Source: Haliotis asinina | Taxonomy: Eukaryota > Mollusca > Gastropoda > Lepetellida > Haliotidae | Reading direction: 5' to 3' | Assembly: GCF_037392515.1 (NCBI RefSeq) | Contig: NC_090283.1 | Coordinates: 25,498,249-25,562,248 of the forward strand | DNA: 64,000 bases | Part shown: piece after piece, positions 42,301 through 54,102 of the stretch | Layout: each line of letters begins with the position of its first letter | Numbering within the stretch: position 1 is the stretch's first letter | The notes under the pieces: generated by a model | Databases searched by the model: none | What the model was told of the DNA's origin: nothing | The model's input: the letters and a program-made list of their open reading frames with translations, nothing else | Translations under genes and position numbers: made by a program

Positions 42301-43133
42301 CTAAAACACTGAAACAACAGCTAATACAGATTTCAGACTGAACGCACCATAAGGAAATACACTTAAACTGAATACAGTTGTCTCAATGTGTCACAAATTA
42401 TAGACAGGACAGGTAAGAGAGTACAGAATGATAGCGAAAAGCCATGTATAACCTAATCAGTAACAACCCCAAATGAAAAAAACACAACTTTGAAAGACAG
42501 GTGTTCAACTGATTTGCAGAACTGATTTGCCCACGTGTCATGAAGCTACTTTTATACCAATTTCATCTTCCTAAGTTGTATTATATACAATGTATATTTA
42601 TGAAGTAATTGCCTTGATACATTTGTAAAACTTGTGAGATACCTCAACAAAAGATTATATAGCTGTATAATTAGTGACAACCGTCAAACCAGAGGGAAAG
42701 AAATTTTAAAAAATGTGTTACAACACATGGTAGCCATAATTAAAGTTAATCTATCTTATATTCAACCAAAGTATAACACATCTACATGAAACAATCGGTA
42801 TTGAAATATGTTTGTTTTTCAGGGTGTTCTTCACTGCAGTGATAGCACTGACACGTTTCCGTGCAAAACCTTTTCTGTGGGTGCCTATTTCTAGGGTTAA
42901 TGCTACCGAACACAACTGAAGTCAAACAGATCCACACCATTTTTCGGGTGTACTTATTTAATTGCTTTGACACGTACCCCATGGGACACAAGTTCTGTAG
43001 AAGGAATTGTTGTCCATTGTTTTACAAAGCTTAGTAAAGTGTTCGAAGCATTAATTATAAAAGGATTATGCTTCACAGATGAATATACCTATTCATGAGT
43101 AGTTCGGTTCACTGCGTTATCTATCATTGGGTT
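42301..43133. other. Host sequence, likely SDR intron or upstream region
   Basis: AT-rich. I see no further SDR exon, RNA gene or transposon in it. Confidence 0.4.
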
Positions 43134-43147
43134 CTCCTACGACAAAA

Positions 43148-43421
43148 GACCCATGAAGGTCCCGGGGTAGAATAGGCCTTCAGCAACCCATGCTTGCCAT
43201 AAAAGGTGACTCAGCTTGTCGTAAGAGGCGATTAACGGGATCGGGTGGTCAGGCTCGCTGACTTGGTTGACACATGTCATTGGTTCCCAATTGCGCAGAT
43301 CGATTAGTTGGCTCATGTTGTTGATCTCTGGATTGTCTGGTCCAGATTCGATTATTTACAGACCGCCGCCATATAGCTGGAATATTGGTGAGTGCGGCGT
43401 AAAACTAAACTCACTCACTCA
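43148..43421 (+). mobile_element. SINE, complete, with 14-bp target duplication
   Basis: Flanked by CTCCTACGACAAAA at 43134-43147 and 43422-43435. 274 bp: head 'acccatgaaggtcccggggt', block 'cttgtcgtaagaggcgatta', body 'cagaccgccgccatatagct', and a tail 'gcggcgtaaaactaa' plus (ACTC)n. The head is not a clear tRNA; possible A- and B-box-like stretches are weak. The 3' end matches the LINE 3' end, and the (ACTC)n tail replaces poly(A). Typical of abalone-type genomes in my judgement. Confidence 0.85.
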
Positions 43422-43435
43422 CTCCTACGACAAAA

Positions 43436-43731
43436 TGCTCCACAGAAAAATGCAGCAGCCTACAGGAGTTAGCCATATTAAGATTTGGAAAAGGTTTAAA
43501 AACTAATCGTGAGCATGGTATCTTGTAAATGTGTCTAGAGCCGCTTTTGAAGAGGCGTGAAGACCAACATCCGACATCTGCACCGCGAGGAAGATTGAAA
43601 AGTTGGTCAAAGACATTTACATAATATACGAAAATAGCAGAAGCAGAGTGTTAACCTACATTAAATACATAATTATCAAATTACATTTTAAAGGATGAAT
43701 CTGATGTTGCCACCTCGGATACTAAATTAGT
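43436..43731. other. Host spacer
   Basis: No gene seen. Its last 11 bases (ACTAAATTAGT, 43721-43731) are the left target duplication of copy E. Confidence 0.6.
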
Positions 43732-44268
43732 TCCCGTGTGGACCCGGGACAGAATGGACAGCACCCCATTGCTTGTCGTAAGAGGCGACTAAATTGGGCA
43801 ACCTGTTTGCCGTGGGTTGCGTCCCGTGTCGGTGGAGGACGGGATCCTGGTGGTTGAGGGCAGATGGGCTTTAAACTGCGTTCCATTTGCCCAACACACC
43901 ACTTTGGCCCTTACTTCACCTAGACGGGTGGTAGAATCGGCCCGATTCTATCAATCGGTTGGTCACGCCAAGCCCTGTGTATGGACTTAATTTTTTGTCA
44001 ATACACTAATCTGTTTGGAAAATGTGTTACTTGTGGTCTTGGCAGAATTGTTCTCTAAACATGTTTATGATTTTGATGTGTGATGTTTTACACTTTGCCT
44101 AGAGTCGTATGCCCAGAAGGCGGTGGCTCATGGGCCAATCCGGTAGATGTGTTATTAATAACTCTTCTGCTGGAGTATATCATCCGAGTATCCTTGGTGC
44201 TGCAAGTTGGAGACCCACTTGTTTTTAGCATTGTCCTTGTGATACTCCGTGGTGGGTGGGGAGCTCGG

Positions 44269-45558
44269 ATGACGAACTATTGGAAATTAACCATGGCTTA
44301 TGAAAACCCTCCTAAAAACGAAACGACAACTAGACACTGATCCAATTGATACTGATCAAAGACTGCCCACGTCAATTGAATACTGGCCACGATTTCTTAT
44401 AATTGAAACTGTTGACAAGACTCCATTAAAGTTGAACCCTTTGCCATATCCAAGGGTATACAGGGCCTTGCAGGTGGTGTCAAGATTATTAGACGTTTGC
44501 GTTCCGGTGCTTTGTTGGTTGAATGCGGGAAAAGGCAACAAGCCACAAACCTTATGAGCACAGAATTGTTTGTCGGCGTTCCAGTGACGGTTACAGCTCA
44601 TAAAACACTCAATACGAGCAAGGGAATCATCAGAGATCGTGACCGATTGTTTGCGGATATGACAGAGCTTGACATCATCTCTGAGATGAAAGATCAGGGT
44701 GTACTCAATTTAAAACGTTTCAAAATCCGGAAGAATGATGTTGTAACTAACACCAATACTTACCTGTTCTCCTTTTCCTCACCAACTGCTCCAAAATCTC
44801 TTAAAGCAGGTTATTGTAACATCAATGTGGACATGTACATTCCAAACCCTTTGCGGTGTTTTAAATGTCAAAAGTTAGGTCATGGCGTCAATACTTGCAC
44901 ATTGTCTGTTGTATGTGCTCACTGTGGCGAAAAAACACATACAACAGAAGATTGTGACAGTAATGTTAAAAAATGTACAAACTGTTCAGGTGACCACTCC
45001 TCCTACTCTAAAAGTTGTCCTGTTTGCAAACATCAAATGGAGATAAATAGGATAAAATTCACTCAAAACGTTAGTTTTGCGGAAGCTAAAAAGCTAGTTC
45101 AAAGCTCAGAACATAAGGAGAGCTATGCTTCTATCATCAGAACATCGTCAGAAGCAGTAACCGCTAAAACAACAACGTCATCTGTATGCTGTCAGACAAA
45201 CCTGACCTGGGTTAAAACGGAATCTCCTCTGATATTCTCACATGCAATATCTACCCAAACAACAGAATCAGTTCCTTGTACATCTCAAAGCCAATGTGAA
45301 ACATCCTCTGATCTTAACGCATCATCTCAGCCTACAAAGTCTAAACAACTCTCTAAAGGCAAAGGTACAAAGCCAGATTCTTTGAAAAAACTTAGTGGTA
45401 GAGCCCCCAAAGGGTCAGACAATAAAATCAATTTATACAACAAATATGGATCCGTTGAGGACATGGACGTGACGGAAAACGTCCGCTCCAGGGCACACAG
45501 CTTGTCGCCCGCCAAAAAGGTACGGGGAAGATCTCCAATAAATCCTCCCAAACGATAG
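44269..45558 (+). pseudogene. LINE copy E ORF1 (gag-like), frameshifted near the start
   Basis: Begins at ATG 44269 and changes frame near 44315 and again near 44440-44490. From 44497 it is open for 353 codons with three intact knuckles: CFKCQKLGHGVNTC, CAHCGEKTHTTEDC and CTNCSGDHSSYSKSC. The 'KFTQNVSFAEAKKLV' motif, a Ser/Thr-rich linker and the NPPKR end follow. The stop overlaps ORF2 as ATAG (45555-45558). Confidence 0.87.
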
Positions 45559-45998
45559 ATTATCATAATCCTATTATACAATGGAACTGTAGGGGACTAA
45601 GGAATAATTTCCATGAATTACAACTTTTAATCCAAGATTTATCACCCTCAGCGTTTTGTCTGCAGGAGACATATTTGAAAGAGACAGATGTTCTTAACCT
45701 ACGTTCGTTCAGTGCATACCATTGTTTTTCGCCTAAGGGTGACAGGGCCACTGGAGGGTCTTCCATTCTAGTTAAACAGAACGTTATCCATAGCCCAGTT
45801 ACACTTACTACTAATCTTCAGGCTGTTGCAGTGCGACTAACTTTGCACGTTGCGTTTACATTATGTTCTCTGTATGTTTCTCCGTCTTCAACGTTTCACA
45901 AACTCGATCTTCAAGCTCTATATGATCAACTCCCAAAGCCCTGCATTATTATGGGAGATTTAAATGGACACAACCCACTCTGGGGTAGTGCAATAAGT
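45555..45998 (+). pseudogene. LINE copy E ORF2, endonuclease N-terminal part
   Basis: Open in the ORF2 frame with 'IIQWNCRGLRNNFHELQLL', 'FCLQETYLKETD', 'GDRATGGSSILV' and 'IIMGDLNGHNPLWGS', that is, the first two-thirds of an APE-type endonuclease. It then runs into the Crypton insertion. The start codon position is ATA. Confidence 0.88.
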
Positions 45999-46002
45999 AT
46001 AG

Positions 46003-46141
46003 GAGAAAAAACGCCTCCGAAGTTTTGGTAGAGAATGTAAACCTGAGGGGTAGGGAAATCCCGAGGGGCGTAGCCCCGAGGGATTTCCCGACCCCCGAAG
46101 GTTTACATTCTCTACCAAAACTGAGGAGAAGTTTTTTCTCT
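46003..46141. repeat. Left-end giant palindrome of the Crypton
   Basis: A near-perfect inverted repeat. The outer arms are GAGAAAAAAC and its complement. A perfect 24-bp stem pairs 46021-46044 with 46099-46122. An inner GC-rich stem (GGGT.GGGAAATCCC) closes on GGGGC-GTA-GCCCC. It could be the recombination or control end of the element. Confidence 0.85.
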
Positions 46142-46340
46142 TGCTTATAAACCGTCATTTTAAATATTGCGTTATAAGGAATTAGGACCTCACTATACCG
46201 CGAACATTCGGAATGACAGCAATGTCGCAACTCTAATGCACAAGTTAGAAAACGCACGGGATTTTCACGCAGTGCACGTGTTTTTTGTGAGTGAGTCAGT
46301 TATATACCACGTGGTTACTTGAATCCGCTCATTGCTAACC

Positions 46341-48364
46341 ATGGCAAACCAGAGCGAAGACGAAATGTTTTTAACACAGTCGCAGTTTAAGAAAGATGAT
46401 GACAATGCTGCTGCTGCTGCTGCTGATGATGATGATGATTTTCTGTTCCGTTTCGCGGCACCTTTGACTGAGGAAGATATTGAAAGGAAATTATCTCGAT
46501 GTGTTCCAAGAACGACAAGGTACAAAAATGATTGGGCGAAAGGAGTATTCAGGCGATGGCAAGAAGAGCGTCGGACGAGGTCAATGGATGCAAACATCGC
46601 GCTGTCGTCGTCCGTCTTGACTGAAGACTTGCTGGATATGACTGCTAAAGATATAAATACAGCCCTAAAGTATTTCCTATTCGAGGCGAGGAAAGTGGAC
46701 GGGACTTGCTACCCAGCTGTTACTGTGTATGGGCTATTCACGGCAATAGCGTCACACTTGAAAGCTAACAAATCTCCTTACAATCTGATGGAAGGCGAAG
46801 AGTTCCAGGACAGCAGACAGGCACTGGACGCATGCATGCGTGAGAGGTCCACAGCTGGTCTTGGAGCAGACGTGAGAAAACCTACAGAGGTGATAACTCG
46901 AGACGAGGAGGACACTCTGTGGGAGAAGGGGGCTCTTGGAGAAGGCACGCCGCAAAAACTCCTGGACACAGTCCTCTACTTAACTGGTGAGTTGCATTTT
47001 GCATTTGATTTCCCTGTCGAAAAGTCGGATATTAGCAATTTTGGCATTTACAATCAAACCTTCACATCGAAAATAAATGTGATTAACTGGAACAAAATGC
47101 CCGACTTCACTTTGAGGCAAACCAAACCAAACAAAGTTTGGATGGATATTTTGAATCCCGTGTTAAGACCAAAATAGATAAACATTATATAATTGTGTAC
47201 GGAATTTTATTTTCCAGGACTTAACTTCGCCTTGAGAGGTGGAAAGGAACATCGGAGTTTAAGACTACACCAACAACCTCAGATTACAGGCCCACATACA
47301 GACCAGAACGGCCGCAGGTACCTGCAGTATGTGGAAGACGTCTCTAAGACAAATGCCGGGGGAGTGAAAGACAGGAAACTGCAGAAGAAAAAGGTGCGAG
47401 CGTATGAAAATACCAAGAACCCGGAACGATGTTATGTGCGCCTTTTCATGAAGTACAAGTCACTTTGGTATGTATTAGATGTTTTCTGATACATTTCTGA
47501 TACATGTTATACATTCTTTAGATATACCACTCATTTAATCACATCATGCGGGTGACTTGACCCATACTGCATGTAAATTGTCTTATAATTTTACTCCCTG
47601 ATGATGATTGCACGCATTGGTTTAGGGGCATATAAATGACAAATGCAAACATTTCATACTTAATTGATTCTATGTCAACACAATTTAACTTTCCAGCCTA
47701 CCATCTTCAACTCGAGCAAATGCGTTTTACTTCACCCCGATGAAGAAACCTAAGGATGGAAAATGGTACCTAGAGTCGCCCATGGGCCACAACACAATCC
47801 AGACAACGGTGAAGAGAATATGTGCTGAAGCCGGAATTGAAGGAAGGAAAACGAACCACTTGCTCAGATGCACTGCTGCTACCCGTCTCTACGAGGCAAA
47901 CATAAGCGAGCAACAGATTTGTGAACAAACTGGTATGTAACTCAATGAATATCTGCAAAACACGAATGAAACTTGAAGTGACTGGGCCAAATTTTAAATG
48001 CTAGAACTTGTGATGTCAACATGTGTTATGGTTAACATGCCAAGATCCGGGTTCGAATCCCAATGATGGCCCCAAGCAAAGCGATTACAATATCATATAA
48101 ATTGCTTTTCAAACGGTTATGTACAATTTCAAATGACTTATCAAGATGAATTCTTTTATTGTAGGTCACAAAAGCGAGGCAGTGAGGGTTTACAAGAGAA
48201 CCAGTGATCAACAACAAGCAATGGCGTCAGATGTTCTCTCATGTTCAGCTCCAAAGAAAACTCAGACGTCTGCGACAGTGTCGGTTCCTACTTCAGAGGG
48301 AGATTCCGGTACAACACAAACTGTCGCTCACGGAAGTGTTACAATGACGTTCAATTTCAATTAA
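46341..48364 (+). CDS. Crypton tyrosine recombinase, four exons
   Basis: Exons 46341-46986, 47218-47467, 47697-47932 and 48165-48364, with GT-AG introns of 229-232 bp. ATG 46341 sits in a good Kozak context (ACCATGG). The N-terminus has Ala and Asp runs. The catalytic half is of the eukaryotic Crypton/DUF3504 type related to ZMYM and KCTD1-like host genes: Arg in 'FALRGGKEH', Lys in 'VEDVSKTN', His-Leu-Leu-Arg in exon 3, His of 'GHKSEAV' across the last junction, and nucleophile Tyr in 'VRVYKR'. All exons are open and joined frames agree. Likely to cut and rejoin DNA for the element. A recent host gene capture is the alternative. Confidence 0.85.
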
Positions 48365-48449
48365 AACACTGTTGTCAGAGTTTTTGTTTTTCCTTTCCTG
48401 TGAATGCAGATTTCGGTGGCTGATCGCTCCAAACCGGTACTTTCGGGAC

Positions 48450-48539
48450 GAGGGTTTACTCCTAGTAAAACCTGGGAATAGGTTTTACTTAAATCTAGTT
48501 AAACCTATTCCCAGGTTTTACATTGGGAGTAAAACCTCT
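48450..48539. repeat. Right-end palindrome of the Crypton
   Basis: Inverted repeat with arms GAGGGTTTACTCC (imperfect) and GTAAAACCTGGGAATAGG (near-perfect), separated by a short AT loop. It echoes the arm motif of the left palindrome. Confidence 0.8.
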
Positions 48540-48602
48540 TACCGGGTATTGGTGCAAGTAGAAAGGATAATGACCATTAAAGGCAGTGATCAGAATTAGG
48601 TT

Positions 48603-51600
48603 TATAATAAATGGTAAAGGTAAAGTACTGGAGGAATTTGTTCAGATAATGATTTATGTATTTATAATGATGGCTCCAATACATATTTACATCCTGGTAC
48701 AGGAACTTATTCTGCTCTCGACTTGTCAGTCACAAATTCAGAACTACTAAATGAATTCGAATGGTCAGTCCACGATGACCTCTGTGGAAGTGACCATTTT
48801 CCTACTATACTAAAATCTGTAACTCCATCTGATGTTCCTCCGTCATCAAGGTGGAATTTTAGAAAGGCTAACTGGGCTTTATATGAAACACTGTGTGCTG
48901 AAAAACTTAAACCTGAACTTTTTATTGACGTTCCAGATGCTATTAAATGCTTTTCCGATGAATTAGCTGATGAATGTATACTAAAGTCCTCTGCAGTTCC
49001 ACATATCCGCAAACCATGGTTCAGTGATGAATGCAAACAAGCTAGGAAGGCAAGGAAAAAGCAGAACATTATTTCCGTCGCCATCCTATGGTTCATAATT
49101 TAAATAAATTTAAAATTGTAAATGCTAAAGCACAGCGTACTTTTAAACAGAACAAACAGCAATCTTGGCAAAATTATGTATCTAAAATATATTCTCGGAC
49201 ACCCATGTCCAAGGTTTTTAACATGGTCCAGAAAATTAAGGGTAAAGGTACTAAATCTAGTGTCCATCATCTTAGACATGGAAACCAATTGCTTACTGAT
49301 AAATCAGATATTGCTAATAAACTGGGTGAAACCCTCGCTAAACACTCTTCCTCCTCTAATCATGTAACTAAATTCCAACAGTATCAAAGACAAGAAAAAA
49401 GAAATATTAATTTCAACTCAGATAATGGGGAAGATTATAATGAAACATTTTCTATTCATGAACTCCATACTGCTCTTGATCAAGCTCATGACACTGCTAC
49501 TGGAGCTGATAACACCCATTATCAGCTCCTAAAGCACTTACCAGAGTCCTGTTTGGAGGCACTCTTATCTATTTTTGATGATATTTGGACTTCAGGTAAA
49601 TTTCCGTCTTCATGGCGTGACGCTATAGTAGTACCAATACCTAAACCTGGACGTGATCATACCGATCCGTCCAATTATCGACCTATTTCACTAACTAGCT
49701 GTGTTTGCAAGACCATGGAACGCATGATAAATAATCAACTTGTTTGGTACTTCGAAACTAATAACCTTATCACTGACATACAATGTGGTTTCCGTAAAAA
49801 TACAAGTACTGTCGATCACCTAGTGCGTTTGGAATCATTTGTTAAAAACGCACTAATTAAAAAAAACAACACGCTGTGTCTATCTTTTTTGATTTAGAAA
49901 AAGCATATGACACAACCTGGAAATATGGTATTTTAAAAGACTTACATGACTTCGGTTTACGAGGTCGTTTGCCGCAATTCATAGCCAACTTTTTAAATGA
50001 TAGACAATTTCAAGTCCGCGTGGGTTCTACCCTGTCTGATCATTACAATCAGGATCAGGGTGTTCCATAAGGCAGTAGTTTGTCTGTCACACTTTTTAGT
50101 ATAAAGATAAATAGTTCATCGAAAGTTTTAAATGATTCTATTGATGGTTCGTTATTTGTGGATGATTTTAATATTTCTTGTCGTGGTAAAAAATATGAAT
50201 ACCATAGAGCGGCAGTTGCAGTTGTGTTTAAACAAAATACATAAATGGTGTCTTGAAAACGGCTTTAAATCTTCTAAATCAAAAACTAATTGCATACATT
50301 TTTGTCGTAAATATAAACCACATAAAGACCCTGAACTATCTCTAGATGGCACTCCCATTAAAGTTGTCAAGGAGGCCAAGTTCTTGGGATTAATTTTTGA
50401 CTCACACCTAACGTTTCTGCCTCATATGCAATCTCAGAAAACTAAATGCCTGAAAGCACTTGATTTGTTGAAAGTGGTATCAAATTCTAAATGGGGAGGT
50501 GATCAAGCTACCCTGCTCCATCTATATCGACCACTTGTCCGTTCTAAACTTGATTATGGCTCCATCGTATATGGTGGAGCCTGCAACAGCAACATAAAAT
50601 TATTAGATTCTGTTCATCATCAAGGTCTAAGACTTTGTCTTGGGTCCTTTAGAACCTCTCCAGTTGACAGTCTGTATGTTGAAGCCGATGAACCATCTCT
50701 TACACAACGCCGTATAAAATTATCTTTACAATATATAACAAAGCTATACTCTAACGAATCTAACCCTGCATATAATTGTGTTTTCAATCCTCTCTACGAG
50801 GACTTGTACAACAAAAACTCTTCTCTTGTTCCACCTCTCGGACTCAGAATTAAACCCTTTCTTTCTTCGGCTGGCATTGAGCTGGAAAACATAGCTCCCT
50901 CCCGTCTTCTTTCTTCTCCTCCTTGGCAGTTGGTTAGGCCACATGTCGACCTAACATTAAGTACATTTAAAAAATCAGAAACTAATGAATTACAATACAA
51001 ACAAGAATATCATCAATTGAAACATAAATATAGCAATTATAAATCCTTATTTACAGATGGGTCCAAGGACGGTGGCGCAGTGGCTTGTGCCACTGTCATT
51101 GGATCCAGAACAATATCTTCTAGATTACCAGACAATAGTTCTATTTTTACAGCAGAAGCTAACGCCATATTAACAGCTCTTAAATATATTCAAAGACATC
51201 CTAAACATAAACAGTACATAATCTATTCAGACTCTCTTTCTTGCCTTCAGGCTATTAATCACCTAGCATGTAAACATCCACTTTTAATTGAAATTATTGA
51301 ACTTTATAACTGTCTTGCGACTGGCCAATACGACATCGCCTTCTGTTGGTTACCCAGCCATGTTGGAATCTCTGGTAACACTTTGGCTGACCTTGCTGCT
51401 AAGGCAGCGCTAAAGAAATCTGTGACACCACTTCATATTCCCTATACTGATTATAAAGCTACAATTAGATCTTACATCCGTGATCTGATGCAGAAGCAGT
51501 GGGACACATGCAATAAAACCATATGTTGGTTACACCTACTTGGGTTGTCTTTCCAGATTTGAAGAGGGCATACTACGACAATGTCGTATTGGCCACACTA

Positions 51601-51761
51601 GGTATACGCATGAATATCTTTTGAAAGGTCAGGCTCCTCCGTTCTGCATCCCTTGTGATGAAATCATCACGGTCAAGCATGTCTTACTTGACTGTGTTGA
51701 GTATTCCATCACAAGGGACAATTATTTTAAATCAAGAACTATGAAGGACGTTCTCATTTAA
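48603..51761 (+). pseudogene. LINE copy E ORF2, remainder
   Basis: Resumes with the endonuclease end ('EWSVHDDLCGSDHFPT'), linker, RT ('IPKPGRDHTDPSNYRPISLTS', 'FDLEKAYDTTW', FVDD), thumb, RNase H ('LFTDGSKDGG', 'YSDSLSC', 'WLPSHVGISGN') and terminal Cys/His motif. Frameshifts near 49060, 49865, 50190 and 51520, and a CAA-to-TAA change at 50068-50070 in the 'QGVPQG' motif, inactivate it. Confidence 0.88.
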
Positions 51762-52349
51762 TTATTGCATTTTTAAAAGAATTGAATTTATTGACTGACA
51801 TGTAAATAAATAAGTATTTTATGATTGGAAGTTGAATTAGCAGCTAAGATTGTTAGTGGCTGTATCCTTGAAGGGGGTTGAAGTACCGTAAAATTATTGT
51901 CCTCCTGAGAGGGTACGTAAGTCCCAAAACGGTTTAAGTCAGATTGAATCTTCCACTTTTTTAATCGTCGAATATGTGTCATTTTAATTTGGGGCTAATC
52001 TTGCATACAGTCGCCAACAGCTGAGGGGATGGTGTAAATCCAGCTAGGGACCATGCAGATAGCAGAGGTACTGTAAGTCCCCATGGTCCCTGGTATGGTG
52101 ATCTACCCTTTGTTGTTGGCGATCCATAGTCTGTTTTTATATTGTACTGTCCAAATAGTGATACTATCATTTTTTTAAGTTTCCACGCTAGTTTTAATAC
52201 TAACTGTGATAATCTAGTGGCTTTACTGTCCTTCGTAGACAGGTTCTTCATAATATCCATATGTATTCTTTTTTGTCATATATGTTCCCGTCACGATCTG
52301 GCTGCGATATTGCCGATGTGACGTTAAATGTTAACTCACTAACTCACTC
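51762..52349 (+). other. 3'UTR and (ACTC)n tail of LINE copy E
   Basis: Contains the conserved stem at 51862-51916 (first arm mutated to GTATCCTT) and the terminal 'atattgccgatgtgacgtta' block before the tail, which includes one 'actaactc' variant. Confidence 0.8.
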
Positions 52350-52360
52350 ACTAAATTAGT

Positions 52361-52615
52361 GGGTAAAAGATAGTAACCACCCTTATTAATGATCGATAAA
52401 ATCAAAGCAAAACATACAGTGTTTTCAAGTTATAGTACATTTGGTGAAGCCAGCATTTGGGACAATGCACCAACTCTGTCTATGAGAAACTCATCACAGA
52501 TGAAGAGCACGTGCCATCTGCTGGAGGGATAGGAATAGCAGAGTTCATAGATACAACAAGAGCCATCATGTCTCAGCCATTTCAAGTCTCTGGTGATGCA
52601 TACACATCCCTAGTA
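52361..52615. other. Host spacer
   Basis: No gene recognised. Confidence 0.4.
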
Positions 52616-52672
52616 GTGAGTGAGTGAGTTGGTATTTAATATCACATCGGCAATATTTCAGCCATATTATGA
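52616..52672 (-). repeat. Orphan LINE 3' terminus
   Basis: 57 bp matching only the last bases of the LINE on the minus strand: the (GTGA)n complement of the tail and the 'atcggcaatatttcagccat' block. An extremely 5'-truncated insertion or a deletion remnant. Confidence 0.7.
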
Positions 52673-52685
52673 CACATCTTCAGTA

Positions 52686-53340
52686 TCAGGTGTGACCACG
52701 TCTAGCAGCAATGAATGCCCAGACTCGCCGTCTCATCGATGTCGTCAGCCGACGAATAATGACTTTCGGAATGCTATTCCACTCGTTCCTAAGGGCGTCT
52801 GCAAGGTCTTGTCGTTTCGCTGGTGATTCAGGTGACCACAAGTGCTCTATGGGGTATAAGTCAGGTGATCGTGCTGGCCATGCAAGAATTCGGATACTCT
52901 CGGCAGTCAAGAAGTTGTGGACAATTCCCGTTGTGTAGTGCTTGGCGTTCCCGTGCTGCAGAAGTGTTCCCTGTTGTTGCTGGCGATGAAATGGTACTGC
53001 TATATGAATCCTGTGTCTCTGAGCGTTCAGATTAAGTGAGGGTTGATTTCCACAAATAGTCTTTGCTCCCTGCAACGGTATACTTGCACCCGGCCATCAT
53101 TATGGAATAAACACTCGTTGCCAACGACGTATGTAAATGTAACTGTAACTGTAACCCACTGTAACCTACGACGACATTTCTGGTCATTGCCAAGTCCTAG
53201 CACGGTACGTGACATGTCATATAGCCGTTGCCGTGGCCGTCGCCGTTGCCGTTGCCGTTGCCGTTGCCGTGATGACCCGAGTGCGCAGATGAAGAGGCGG
53301 TCTTCCTGTGGAGTCGTCACACATGGTCTGCCTCATCATG
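52686..53340 (-). pseudogene. Tc1/mariner transposase remnant
   Basis: Two overlapping minus-strand frames together resemble the C-terminal two-thirds of a Tc1-type transposase: 'MTTPQEDRLF' (DNA-binding linker region), then 'LFHNDGRVQVYRCREQ' near the first catalytic region, then 'ESIRILAWPARSPDLYPIEHLW' around the second Asp and the Asp/Glu region, and 'IRRLTTSMRRRVWAFIAARRGHT' at the end. A frameshift near 53050 and a GTTGCC-type expansion disable it. Inverted repeats were not identified. Confidence 0.75.
53221..53272. repeat. GTTGCC hexanucleotide expansion
   Basis: About seven units with two variant units at the start. It lies within the transposase remnant and adds an Arg/Gln-rich run to that frame. 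Confidence 0.85.
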
Positions 53341-54102
53341 GCCCTCATCAGATGCTGTCAGTTTGCATGTAACGCTGGAGCAGCCTGATGGTGGTACCAC
53401 GTGTACAGGTCAAGGCCCTTGGAATATGGCTCTTGTTGGTGCCCAGCTGCCTCATACCTATGGCCCTCTCTCTCCCTTGTGCTGTTAGCCGTGGCAAAAT
53501 GTCGGTGGTTTTCTGTCAGCTGAGATGTATGACCACCGCTTCGCTACCTTATCTTATACCAGCATTTGACAAGCAATTAGCAAAATCACCGAAACGCCAT
53601 TTTTCGCTAATTCACATGCTCCTACACAGCCAACATGCTGCGTTTGAGCGCATGGTTAGTGAGAGTATTCGAGAACCGTTTCATCCTAAAATGATTTTAC
53701 TCACTTGAACAACTTTGCCAAAAGTACAAAATATAGAGCGTTCACTTTCTTTTTGCCGATGACTTTAGCTTCAACCACCCACCACTAATATTCTTACATA
53801 TCATCTTAGCTTAATGCGAAAACATGAAGAACTGCGTGTGGTTTAATGCTTCAATGTACAGAATTGTGACATTCTTTATTGATTTCCACTGACACCCAGC
53901 TTTCTTGCAGTTCTTGACTACTTGTTCCAAATTGTTTTCGTTCCTGCCACTAGTCAGTGACTGTTTTGTTCCTTCTCTCGCAAACACTGCTGCAATTCCT
54001 GCCCAGCACCTGAAATCACTCTGTGTGGGATTATGTGTGTGTGTGTGTATCTGTGTGTCCCTCTGTGTATGCGCATGCGTGTGACTCTCTCTCTCTCTCT
54101 CT
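53341..54102. other. Host sequence plus further transposon flank
   Basis: The first part may be more of the Tc1 5' region. A (TG)n stretch (54028-54050) and a (CT)n run (54083-54102) precede copy F. No gene assigned. Confidence 0.45.

Larger units (their letters stand above)
45999..48602 (+). mobile_element. Crypton-like tyrosine-recombinase element (~2.6 kb)
   Basis: Interrupts the endonuclease of copy E; LINE sequence stops after 'ggggtagtgcaata' and resumes at 'ataataaatggtaaagg'. Exact ends are uncertain by a few bases and no clear target duplication is seen, as expected for recombinase-mediated insertion. It contains one spliced recombinase gene and a long palindrome near each end, both carrying GTAAA(A)CCT/AGGTTTAC arms. 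No RT or other transposase. Confidence 0.8.
43732..52349 (+). mobile_element. LINE copy E, lacking only the ribozyme; carries a Crypton
   Basis: Target duplication ACTAAATTAGT at 43721-43731 and 52350-52360. The 5' end corresponds to base 59 of copy B, the first base after the ribozyme. The 5'UTR (43732-44268) is of the copy B type, with 'cttgtcgtaagaggcgac'. ORF1 ends NPPKR and ORF2 starts with ATA. The Crypton-like element at about 45999-48602 interrupts the endonuclease region. Confidence 0.93.

Noticed and set aside
48030..48065. A B-box-like 'gggttcgaatccca' suggesting a tRNA gene in the third Crypton intron
   Set aside because: No matching acceptor, D or anticodon arms are found at tRNA spacing; at best a tRNA-derived SINE scrap.
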